From positions 1,515,314 to 1,579,313 of the forward strand of contig JACAXG010000080.1 of NCBI GenBank assembly GCA_018881555.1: a DNA stretch of 64,000 bases. The letters run 5' to 3'. Within the stretch, counting starts at the first letter, position 1, and the number at the start of each line of letters is the position of its first letter. This DNA is from Amblyornis subalaris. Its lineage: Eukaryota > Chordata > Aves > Passeriformes > Ptilonorhynchidae. The position numbers and the translations under genes were made by a program. Shown here piece by piece: positions 11,862 to 20,510 of the stretch. The notes below the pieces were generated by a model. It worked only from the letters and a program-made list of their open reading frames with translations. It had not been told where the DNA came from and searched no databases.

Positions 11862-12223
11862 AAATCCCATCTTAGTGATGTGGAGAGCAGATGCACTCAG
11901 TAAAAAGCAGCTTATTAAACTGTGGGTTTGTTTGGTTCATCACTTTTCGTGTGTGTGTGTTAACAGAGGCTCAGGGCTGCCACTGTAGTTTTCAGAATTC
12001 AGCAGGTTCCTTTCTGCTGCTGTGGAATGAGTCAGTACAGTTCCTGCTTTGATTTACAAAATTGGATTTTAATCTCTTTGAAACCATTATGCTAAATCAA
12101 TTTTTAACATAGCAGAGCAAGGAGGTACAAAGCCTCCCTTGTTCTCTAGTTGTGAACTCTTTGGATGAGCGAGCACTGTATAAACAAGACTTAAACGGCA
12201 TCGGGGGGAAGGGCTTTGCAAGG
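11862..12223. other. Short non-coding interval
   Basis: No gene seen. It includes a short GT run (GTGTGTGTGT, about 11950-11960) and A/T-rich sequence. Only background composition is visible. Confidence 0.5.
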
Positions 12224-12615
12224 GTAGAATCATGGAATGGTTTGGGTCAGAGGGGACCTTAAAGCTCATCCCATTCCACCCCCTGCCATGGGCAGGGACA
12301 CCTTCCACTAGACCAGGTTGCTCCAAGCCTCATCCTTGAACACTTCCAGGGCTGGGGCAGCCACAGCTGCTCTGGGTAACCTGTGCCAGGGCCTCGCCTC
12401 CCTCACAGGGAAGAATTTCTTCCGTGTTTTCAACCGAAATGTCCCCTCTTTCAGTTTGAACCCATTACTCTTGCTCTTGTCACCACAGTTTCTGATGCAG
12501 AGTCTCCTCTCCAGCTTCCCTGTAGCCCATTCAGGTGCTGGAAGGGTCGGTGAGGTCTCCACCCAACCTTTTCCAGGCTGAGCAGCCCCAGCTTTCTCAG
12601 TCTGTCTCCATACGG
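12224..12615 (-). mobile_element. CR1 LINE 3' fragment (type A), antisense, 390 bp
   Basis: An antisense CR1. From left to right the + strand shows the tail (AGAATCATGGAATGGTTTGG), the 3' UTR (CCACCCCCTGCCATGGGCAG), and ORF2 C-terminal remnants (CTTGAACACTTCCAGGG, GTGCCAGGGCCTCGCC, GAAGAATTTCTTCC, CCAGGCTGAGCAGCCCCAG). The reading frame on the minus strand stays open for a long way into unique flanking sequence. That is chance: CR1 remnants raise local frame length and the frame does not follow ORF2 throughout. The 5' boundary near 12615 is approximate. Confidence 0.92.
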
Positions 12616-13725
12616 AATGAACGGGAATAGAGTTTTGCTCTGTTGCCAAGATGAGATCCTGGGGTGGGTACAAAAATAAGAAAGGTAAAGGTGTGTTTGA
12701 TACTGCTCCAGGGAAAGCCATCCTTGGTCTTGGAGCAAGGACNTGGCTCGAAGCGCCAGCCGTGCCAATGCTTGTGGCTCCGGCAGGATTTGAGATCCCT
12801 CCATCCTGGTAGTTGGGATTTTGGGTCCCCCCCAGGCCGAGCTCAAGAGCTGTCAAGGCATCAGATGAATCACCCCTCTGATGTTTTGGATTTCTGGCAA
12901 CAGCAGCTTTGGGCAATCATCCAAATCCAGCAAGGCACTGATAGTAATGAATGGGAAGCTCACGTGGTTCCATANGGAAAGCAGGGCAGGAAAAGTTTTA
13001 AGATGACTCTGTGTGGAGACAGACAGGCATTCATTTAGCCTTTATTCTCCTCTTCCTTTCCAAAATCCATGCTATCCCACTCTAGCTTATAAATCGGTCT
13101 TGCTGTAGNCTGGGGAGGGCAAAAAAGGACAAAACTCTTACAAAATACTACATATGAATTCCAGCCACAGTATTTTAAGCTGCTCAAAACCTCACAAAAT
13201 TCAAGGTTTTTCAGACCCATCCTTCTTGCCTGGTGCCTGTTTTGAGAGGCCAATTGCACNTCCTGTTTGTAATCCTCACCCAGGAGCTTCTGTCCCAAAC
13301 TCTCCAGGGAAGAAAATCTGACATAGAACATTTATAAGCTTTATGACTTTTAATTAAAACTTGGAGAATGAGGCCTTCCAGAAAAGTCACTGACANTCTT
13401 AAAGAGCCACATCACTGAGCCTGACCCCATTGTTGGTTTTCCTCTCTTCTGGAAGAAAAAATGGAAGATTTGGTCTTGTTTTATTCCTCAAGTGAAAAAA
13501 AGGGCATGTGGCATGTTAGACTTGACCAAATTTACTTTTGTAAAACCCAAAACCAAGCATAAAAGCTTATTGCAAAATAACTGGAGTTAGGGAGGAAGAT
13601 GAAGAGCAGGGAAATTTCAATCTTCCTTAAAATCCCCTTTAGGATTAAAAGAAGTCTGNTGCAAGATTGAGGCAATTTGCTGCTCTCATTGCCTAAGAGT
13701 TGAGGACATTCCTGAAACAATAATT
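12616..13725. other. Non-coding interval
   Basis: I see no gene. The sequence is mixed unique DNA with seven single N positions. A short C run occurs near 12825. The left edge may include a few dozen bases of strongly diverged CR1. Confidence 0.5.
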
Positions 13726-14113
13726 GGGAGCTGGGAAAGGGGCTCAGCCTGGAGAAAAGGAGGCTCAGGGGGGACCTTCTGGCTCTGCACAACTCCTGAC
13801 AGGAGTGGGCAGCCGGGAGGGTCGGGCTCTGCTCCCAGGGAACAGGGACAGGANGAGAGGGAATGGCCTCAAGTTGCACCATGGGAGGTTCAGGTTGGAT
13901 ATTGGGGAAAATTTCTTCCTGGAAAGGGNTGTCCAGCCCTGGCACAGCTGCCNGGGGCAGTGGTGNAGTCCCCATCCCTNGAGGGATTTCAAAGCCATGT
14001 GGATGTGGCATTTGGGGATGTGGGTCAGTGGTGGCCTTGGCTGTGCTGGGGGGGCAGTTGGACTGGACAGTCTTAGGGGGATTTTCCAACCTGAATGATT
14101 TTATGATTTTAAG
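13726..14113 (+). mobile_element. CR1 LINE 3' fragment (type B tail)
   Basis: A sense CR1 copy of a different subfamily from the type A copies. It includes GGGAGCTGGGAAAGGGGCTC, the ORF2 remnant GNGLKL..GRFRLDIGENFFLER in one frame (about 13860-13940), GGATTTCAAAGCCATG, and the tail TTTTCCAACCTGAATGATTTTATGATTTTA. Frameshifts break the ORF, for example between the KEAQGG-type and GNGLKL parts. Five N positions lie inside, four of them within 52 bp (13929-13980), each substituting one consensus base. Confidence 0.93.
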
Positions 14114-14859
14114 AGCCCTGGGGTCAGAGCTGTGCTCGTCCTGTCTNTGCTATTGCACCAGCCTTGGGTATTTCTGGTTTGCTCTTTGATCCTTGGGCTG
14201 TNCCTGCCTCTGCACTTCCTTCGGAACAGCCCTGTAACTGAGGTCCTGGGGGCTTATGCTCTGTTGAAAAAATGTGGTTCTGGTCTCCATTTTCGGCCAA
14301 AATGGCAACTTCCACTTCCTTCTAATCCCCTTCTAACTTGAGAGGGAGCACCTGAATTTGCTGATAGTCTGTGATTACTCCATGTTAATCTTGCCATTGT
14401 AGAGGATGGCTCTGCTTGACATTCAGCAGATGAGTTAATTATTTTCCTTTATATTATCTGCCCTCCAGGCCAGATTTTCCNACACCTTTTGGTCCATGTT
14501 TGTTACCTGCACTGTTCAACATGGATTAGTTCTCTATGCTCTCCTTGCCTGTCACAGGTAAGGTTGTTCAGCATCCCCCAAAATCATCATTTTTTATTAC
14601 TTGTGTAGCAGTTTTACCAGATAAATCAACACTGCCTGGTTATTTTGCAGGCTGTGGGATGTGTGGTGCCCTTTGGAGTAGGCAGCCCAAGCTAAATCCC
14701 AGGATAAGGCTTGGCACAAAAGCTCAGGGTTACAGGCAAACACGAGAAAATCACTGGAACCTCACAGTATTGCCAGTGCTGGAATATAAAAAAATGTTTC
14801 AAAATGCTGCACTGAACTACTTAGTTCTGAGCCAGGATCCCAAAATAACCACCTTTCAG
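14114..14859. other. Non-coding interval with one exon-like segment
   Basis: No gene is recognised. At 14470-14557 there is an exon-like segment. Its acceptor is strong (a TTTCCTTTATATTATCTGCCC-type polypyrimidine tract, then TCCAG), it has 88 bp open in one frame, and it ends CACAG followed by GTAAGG. The translated 29 residues match nothing I know, and such segments arise by chance. It is noted as a weak candidate only. Confidence 0.35.
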
Positions 14860-15250
14860 TTGGTAAAATAAATTATCAAAGTCTTTCAGATCCAAATGTA
14901 ATGCTTGGGCAAATTAATCCATTGTTGTATTGTTATAGTGCTCTAATCATATTTTTATATATCCCAGGAGTTGGAACTAAGAAGCATTTTGCTGTCAGTG
15001 CAAACACAATAATAAGAATAGTCTTAACAAAGTGACGTGCACTTAGTTGACTTTCTGAAATACATTTCAGCGGAAATTACAGATGCTTTTTACTTTTCAT
15101 TATCATTAAGGTACAAATAACTTCCTTGTATTGAAACCCAGGCTTACTTTATCTGCTTTAATAATTATATTGAGGCTCATTATGGACACCTTGTTTGTAA
15201 TTCTGGCTTTTCTTATTGAATTCTGAATGTGTTATTACAAAAGTATGTAC
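14860..15250. promoter_or_regulatory. Candidate conserved non-coding element (A/T-rich)
   Basis: This A/T-rich stretch of about 390 bp looks unlike the CR1-derived and GC-richer flanks. It is dense in transcription-factor-like cores: CAAATTAATCCATTGT (homeodomain plus SOX-like), CTCTAATCATATT, AAGTGACGTGCAC (CRE-like half site), TTATCATTAAGG and TTTAATAATTATAT. It has no open frame and no repeats. In vertebrates such sequence often proves to be a conserved enhancer, but conservation cannot be tested here, so the call is a pattern judgement. Confidence 0.3.
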
Positions 15251-16128
15251 TTTAACAGATGGAGTATATTATGGCAACGTTTAGTTCCAGTTGATCTTTT
15301 CTAAAGAGCACGCTGAATGATCTCGGGCTAAATACAACCAAGACAACATCTAGCTGGAATTTTTTTTTTTTCCTAATAGCATTTTCCAGGCTGCTTGGGG
15401 GGAAGGCAGAAACCAAGAAATGCCATTGGATTGAGCAGGGCAGCTGGAAGAGNTAGGATGATGACCTGGTGATGAGGAAGAGGTGTGGAAGCCGCATCAC
15501 AGGCAGGGCAGACTTCTCCAAGAAAATATCATAGCTGATGTCAAGGTTGTCTCATTTGCCAGTGGGATATTGCTTTAATGGTGTTCTTTTTTCCTCTCCA
15601 GTTTACATAATGAGATCAAGCTAATTAAACCATGTCTAGCTCTGGGAAAAGATCAAAATGTGAGCTTTTTTTATTGCTTTTTATTAAAACCTTCACCCTG
15701 TAATGGAAGATTATAGGAAGTACTTTGCTACCAGTGCATCTTGCTCAGCCCTGAAAAATGCAGCTCCTCTTTTTTACCAATACTTGCTTGGTTTTAATTG
15801 TTTTTTCTCCTAGTTGATCGTGTTTTGGGAACTCTCAGAAGGTGCACACTTGATGTGGTTGGGTAGATAAGGTAGAGGAGTAATAAGTAGATGCAGTGAG
15901 GTGTTTTATGCAAAATCCAGCAACGATAAAACCTGCTGAAAAGTGTCTTTTTCTGTAGAGTTGTGGAGGAGTTGCTTAGCCCAGTTTATTCAACACATTC
16001 CTTGTCCCACACAGCTGACTGACCATTGCCAGGGGAACACTCGGGAGTCTCCTTGGACCTGAGAATGGTTTTTTTTACAGACTCCTTACATTTGAATATA
16101 TTTTTTCCCATCCAATTTTGCTTTCCTC

Positions 16129-16150
16129 AAAAAAAAAAAAAAAAAAAAAA
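16129..16150 (+). repeat. Poly(A) run of 22
   Basis: An uninterrupted run of 22 A bases, the longest mononucleotide repeat in the window. No CR1 or recognisable processed-gene body precedes it (the upstream 100 bp is T-rich) and no flanking target-site duplication is apparent. It is therefore called a simple repeat and not a retrotransposition tail. Confidence 0.9.
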
Positions 16151-16931
16151 GGAGGGAAATGAAAATGTGGTGATTTTTGTTGAGGTTAAATGCAGCTAAG
16201 GACTCATTTCACCTGAAGATGGTGACTGGTTACGCTTCCCGCTGTGCCAGCAGCTCCGGGTGTGCTGTTGGACGCCCACAACGGTGGCTGATGTCTCACA
16301 GAGGTCCCGTGATTCAGCACTGGCAATGCAGCTGCTGGATTTTCCTCTCTCCAGGGTCACGGATCCGAGTCCCCTCCTGCTGTCAATACCTGTGAGTGTG
16401 CGTTGGTGGCACCGTTGTCACCTCCCCGGAGCCTGGAGCGCNGGCGGGTCCGGATTANGGGAGGCTTTCCGGGCTGGTATTAAGGCGAGGAGCTCGTGCC
16501 AACATTAATATATGACTGTATTAGATCATCCTAATTATATTTCGAGCTGGAATGGTTTCAGAAGCACCGAGAGGCAGTGAGGGCTCTCCCATGCCTTCTC
16601 CCCCTTGCAGAGGAGGCAAGGTTCAAGAGTTATTTTCCCTTCCATGGGGGAGGAACGGCTGCNGCGGAGCTGGGAAGGAAGTTTTTCCTGACTGAGTTGA
16701 ATTGCAGAGTCTCTTTGAGGTCCCGTTCAAATCACTGCAATTTCACTTCACCCTGTGACAGAGCAAGGAGCTCTCCTTGGATCCTTGATGGAGACTTGGA
16801 GGGGAAAGAGGGGAAAAGGAAGGGAAGGTTTTGTTTGAGGCGTGTTGTGTTGTCCCCACCTGGCAGGGTCTCCGTGTAGCTGTGCTCTGCCAGCCTTCCA
16901 CACCTTGCCAGAGTCCCCACGGAGCCTGGCA

Positions 16932-16958
16932 GGGACTGGGACGTGTGGGGGCACCGGG
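16932..16958 (+). other. G-quadruplex motif
   Basis: Four G runs (16932-16934, 16938-16940, 16947-16951, 16956-16958) are separated by loops of 3, 6 and 4 bases, which meets the usual G3+N1-7 rule. It lies in moderately GC-rich unique sequence. Function is unknown. Confidence 0.6.
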
Positions 16959-17439
16959 ATGTGTGTCCTGCAGGATTTCCCTGTGTCGGTAACTCTGCTG
17001 TCTCCCGATGAACAAATTGGCTCCGTGTGGAAGCAGAGCTGGATCGCAGCTCGCAGGGTTCAGCACGAGCCTCTCCTCGCCTTGATGGGCTTTAGTTCAG
17101 GCCCTGCAGAATAACTGATTGTGGGTTGGGTTTTTTTTGATCTGTGCAAGATCTTAAAATATATTAGGGTTAATGAAATCAGTGAAACGGGGAAGCGCTG
17201 CCTGTGACGGACAGATGGCCAAAAGCACTTGGAAGTACAAGTGGGTTTGCACCAGAAGGGGAGCCGGGATCTGGCTGACGGATGCCACGTGCCGTGGGCA
17301 TGGACTGGTGATGCAGGAGGAGGGAGCACCCTGAGCTCCCACCCTGCTGAGGTGGTGCTGGTTTGCTCCACTCAACGTCCTGCTCTCCTCCCATTGAAAT
17401 AAATTCCATCCCATCCGTGGAGGCAGCATTTGAGCTCCC

Positions 17440-17720
17440 AAGTAAAATTTATTCTTTTAAAGAAAGCAATCCTTGTCATAATTAAAGATATATGTGTGCT
17501 TTCTTTTCCTGTTCAACTCCAGCAGCCGCTGAACACACTTAATAATGTTTTTTGCAGTATTTCAGTGGTATGAATGTACATGGAAATTACAGCAAAGGCA
17601 TCATTTTTTTAACAGCTGTGTTTAGTTGAATAACAGATTTAGAAAGTGCAGACTTTAATTAATCTGTGTTTTCTGCTGGGATTTCAGCACCATCTGATTT
17701 ACTTTTCATGGCTGAAAAGT
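17440..17720. promoter_or_regulatory. Candidate conserved non-coding element (A/T-rich)
   Basis: An A/T-rich block of about 280 bp with homeodomain-like and other cores: GTCATAATTAAAG, CACTTAATAATG, ACTTTAATTAATCTG. It is flanked by GC-richer sequence. It has no open frame and no repeat match. The call rests on composition and motif density only. Confidence 0.28.
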
Positions 17721-18576
17721 GTAATTGTAGTTTTTCCCTTTAGCTGCGAGTTTATCCTCCCAAGAAATCAATTTGGTTCTTCTTTTTCTTAAGGCAANCT
17801 CAATATCAAACTGATGGTACCTGGAATGCAATACAGGTAATGCCCTGGCTCGAGCTGCTGTGGAGTGGAGAGCAAATATCTGTCGAATGTTTGCCTGGAA
17901 ATGCTGCTTTTCCTCTTCCCTGCCTTTCTGTAAATCACAGCAAGCATCCAAATCCCATCCTGTACTTCAGGGCTGGGGAGCAGTTGGGTGACTGGAAGGT
18001 AAGGACGGGTATTACTGGAGAAACCTCTGAGCAAAAGGATTTTCATTATCTTTGATACAGTTTTTTTAATTGGAATTCTGGTAGGAACCTCTCTGTGCTT
18101 GCTCCTCATTGTAACCCATGTTTGTGTGAGACTGTTGCTGTAACTCTTCAGATGTTCCTCAGAAAGGTCTCTCTTGGAGGTGCTGGTGGATGCCTGGGGA
18201 TTGCAAACAGTGGTGGAAGCAGAGTCAGGAGTTGGGAACTGCAATGATAAATTGCATTTCTCATGCACTGTTGGTCCCTCATTGCTCCATCTCCGTCAGG
18301 ATCAATGGGAGTGTTGTGGACGTGCAGGGCTTCAGTGGCTCTGGTTTGGAATATTTCTTTAAAAATCAGCTTGTTGTGGAAATGTATCCTTGTCCCACCT
18401 CTTCTTTTGCCCTGNGACAAAGTTCCCTCAGCTGAGGATGAGCACTTGTACCTGGAGCCCAGCATGGGGTGGTTGGAGTTGCTCAGCCAAGTTGCTCATC
18501 TTAGTGTCTCCTGGCTCCGGAGAATCCACAGGGGAATGAACATCCTTACCATCCANACCCTTGTGTGGAGCAGCCC
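17721..18576. other. Non-coding interval
   Basis: No gene recognised. A 58-bp segment at 17941-17998 has an acceptor-like TTTCTGTAAATCACAG upstream and GTAAGG downstream, but nothing else supports an exon. The rest is unique sequence. Confidence 0.5.
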
Positions 18577-18780
18577 TTTCTTCCCTGTGAGGGTGGGGAG
18601 GCCCTGGCACAGGTTGCCCAGAGAAGCTGTGGCTGCCCCATCCCTGGCAGTGTCCATGGCCAGGTTGGACAGGGCTTGGAGCAACCTGGGCTAGTGGAAG
18701 GTGTCCCTGCCCATGGCAGGGGGTGGAACTGGATGGGCTTTAAGGTCTCTCCCAACCCAAACCATTCCATGATTCTATGA
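18577..18780 (+). mobile_element. CR1 LINE 3' fragment (type A), well preserved
   Basis: A sense CR1 copy of about 200 bp, among the least diverged in the window: TTCCCTGTGAGGGTGGGGAG, GCCCAGAGAAGCTGTGGC, CAGGTTGGACAGGGCTTGGA, CCCATGGCAGGGGGTGGAAC, CTCCCAACCCAAACC and a clean ATTCCATGATTCTATGA tail. The low divergence suggests a relatively recent insertion. Confidence 0.95.
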
Positions 18781-19849
18781 AGAAGAAAAGCTGCTTGGAC
18801 CCTCTGTGAATAGTGATGTGCTCCCAGGAGCTCTCGTTCTGAGCTGGTTTGGGGGGAAGGAAGTTTTTTACAAAATAAGGGCATTATTTGCATTCTTGGG
18901 GGAAGTCTGTGTAATTCCTGGAGGTGTACTTCCCCCCCTATTTTTATTTTCTTAGGTTGGTGTGGGCTTCGATGTCTCGAGGGCTTTGTGTGCAGAGCCC
19001 ACATCGGCAGAAGGGAAGCAGTGCATTTAGAGTCGGAGTGGAATCTTAGGACGGCTGCTAATCTGAATAAGATAAAAAAAAAAATCTTGATGGGCTTTAA
19101 AACTTACTTTAATTAAGGTTTTTCCTTTCATCTCACCAAAGCCCTGAATTAGCTCCTTCATTCTCCCACAAATACGCACAGTCCCTGCTGGTATAGGCAC
19201 TCAAACACGTGGAGGGCTTCAGCTGAAGGGTCAAACCCAGATTTGGGAAACACCCTGGGCCCAAAATGCCACAAGAATTAAAGCAGGGTTTGGGCAAAGC
19301 TAAAAAAGGCCAAACTACCCAGCTGCCTGCCTCATGTGGAGGATGTTGGGATTCCTCAGCAGAGCCGTGTGCTCTCCAGCTTTCATTGAAGAGTGTGGGA
19401 CCGGGATAGGTGCAGTTCACAGTCCGTGGAACTGTGGGTTTGACACAGTGGTTTGTTGCTCTCTAGAGGCTTGTCCAGACACTTGTTCCTTTTTGTGGTG
19501 CTCCACACCTTTGGATGGTTTTGTTCCACACCCTTGAATGGTTTTGCTTCAGTGGTTTTGCTCCAAGGGCTTTGCCCCTGGAGGTTTGGGAGATGATGCT
19601 TGTTGGGAGCTGAACACGGCAGGGCTTAGACCCAGGTCTCCCTGCCTGGGAGATGAANCTGTGAGCTGCTCTGGGTGTCTGGAGTTCCCAAGACATTCCT
19701 GGTGTGATTTCTGCTAAAACTGGCGTATTCTGACACGACATTTTGGCCTTGATGAATGGGTGGACCAATTCAGCGGGAGTTTTTTGAATAGCTCCACTCT
19801 GCAGCTCTCATGTTCTCTCCTTGCCGTGCCAGGTTTTGGCTGGGACACG
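18781..19849. other. Non-coding interval
   Basis: No gene seen. It contains the short degenerate tandem repeat at 19502-19562 and an A run near 19074-19084. The + strand becomes GC- and CpG-richer towards 19850, leading into the CpG island. Confidence 0.5.
19502..19562 (+). repeat. Degenerate short tandem repeat, about 23 bp unit
   Basis: The unit TCCACACCTTTGGATGGTTT followed by TGT repeats as TCCACACCCTTGAATGGTTT plus TGCT, and then as a partial TCAGTGGTTTTGCT. There are two full units and one partial unit, with a few substitutions. It is a local duplication without obvious function. Confidence 0.75.
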
Positions 19850-20460
19850 GAGAGGAGTCCCTGGAGGGGCAGTTGGGACCACGTGTCCCGTCCTGCGTGG
19901 GGTGATGTGGGATGCAACTGTGCCGCCCTGTGCGGGCTGGGCGCTCCCTTCCCGCACGGTCTCCCGGAGCCTGTGTGGAGCGGCTGTTCCGTGGGGTGAC
20001 CCGCTCGCTGCGAAGTTTGACCCAGGCACGGTGCCAGCCCGAAGGAAGGCTGACAAGTAATCAGGAATCAAAGGAGCCACCTGCACGCCGCGGGGAGCCG
20101 CTCACCGGGTGGCAGGCGAGCGGTGCCAGCGCTCATCGCCGAGCCTTGTTCTCCAGCCCCGCTTCCCAGGCGGGCGGCGCGGGAGGGGGCCGCTCCCTCC
20201 CCGGCCTCTCCGTGCCCTCCGTGGGGGTTTGGAGAGGGATGCGAGGTGGGATCGTGGCCGTGCGGGTGTGCCGGGACACTGCTTTGTCAGGGGCAGAACC
20301 GCGGGGGAACGTTGAGAGCGCTGGGGCTGGGCTGGAGCAGCTTTGGGGCTGCCGATGGTGCGGCAGAGGAGAGGGGGCAGCCGAGCTGAGTCGGTCACCG
20401 TGTGAAATTCCCACTCCTTTGGCAGCGCGAACCCACAGGCTGCATCGTCAGCAAATAGCC
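19850..20460. promoter_or_regulatory. CpG island, the only clear one in the window
   Basis: By hand count there are 49 CpG dinucleotides in 19921-20460 (540 bp) at roughly 65% G+C, an observed/expected ratio near 0.8. That passes the usual island criteria, while the flanks are CpG-poor. CpG islands normally mark promoters, so a transcript start in this area is plausible on either strand. There is no recognisable TATA box inside it. A splice-donor-like sequence follows at 20511. Few stop codons occur on either strand, as expected from the base composition. No known gene could be recognised from any frame. Confidence 0.75.
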
Positions 20461-20510
20461 AGGGAGGAAAATAAGGCCTTTTTAAGAGCACTTTTATCCT
20501 CTGCTGGTTG
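19912..20510 (+). other. Possible first exon: open frame running into a splice donor
   Basis: A + strand frame is open from the ATG at 19912 for 200 codons. Its stop (TAA) lies inside the sequence TTG|GTAAGA at 20511, so a splice at that donor would leave the whole frame open, ending in phase 2. The frame overlaps the CpG island. The last 38 codons (20397-20510) lie in less GC-rich DNA and still stay open. The residues are Arg/Gly/Ala-rich and match no family I know, and the frame may be open only because of high G+C. If joined directly to the exon-like segment at 29497, it would reach a stop after about 25 codons. Confidence 0.2.

Larger units (their letters stand above)
15251..17439. other. 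Non-coding interval with a locally CpG-richer patch
   Basis: I see no gene. 16230-16500 is richer in CpG than its surroundings (CGGATCCGAG, GGCGGGTCCGGATT, GGCGAGGAGCTCG) but below what I would call an island. A 22-A run lies at 16129-16150 and a G-quadruplex motif at 16932-16958. The rest is ordinary unique sequence. Confidence 0.5.

Noticed and set aside
12308..12916. A 202-codon minus-strand frame that could look like a gene
   Set aside because: Its C-terminal third is antisense CR1 remnant and the rest is unique sequence with no domain. The frame does not follow ORF2 throughout.
16129..16150. Poly(A) tail of a processed pseudogene
   Set aside because: No gene-like body lies upstream and no target-site duplication is visible, so it is a simple repeat.
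17941..17998. A 58-bp exon between an acceptor-like CACAG and a GTAAGG donor
   Set aside because: The acceptor tract is interrupted by purines, the segment is very short, and nothing else supports it.
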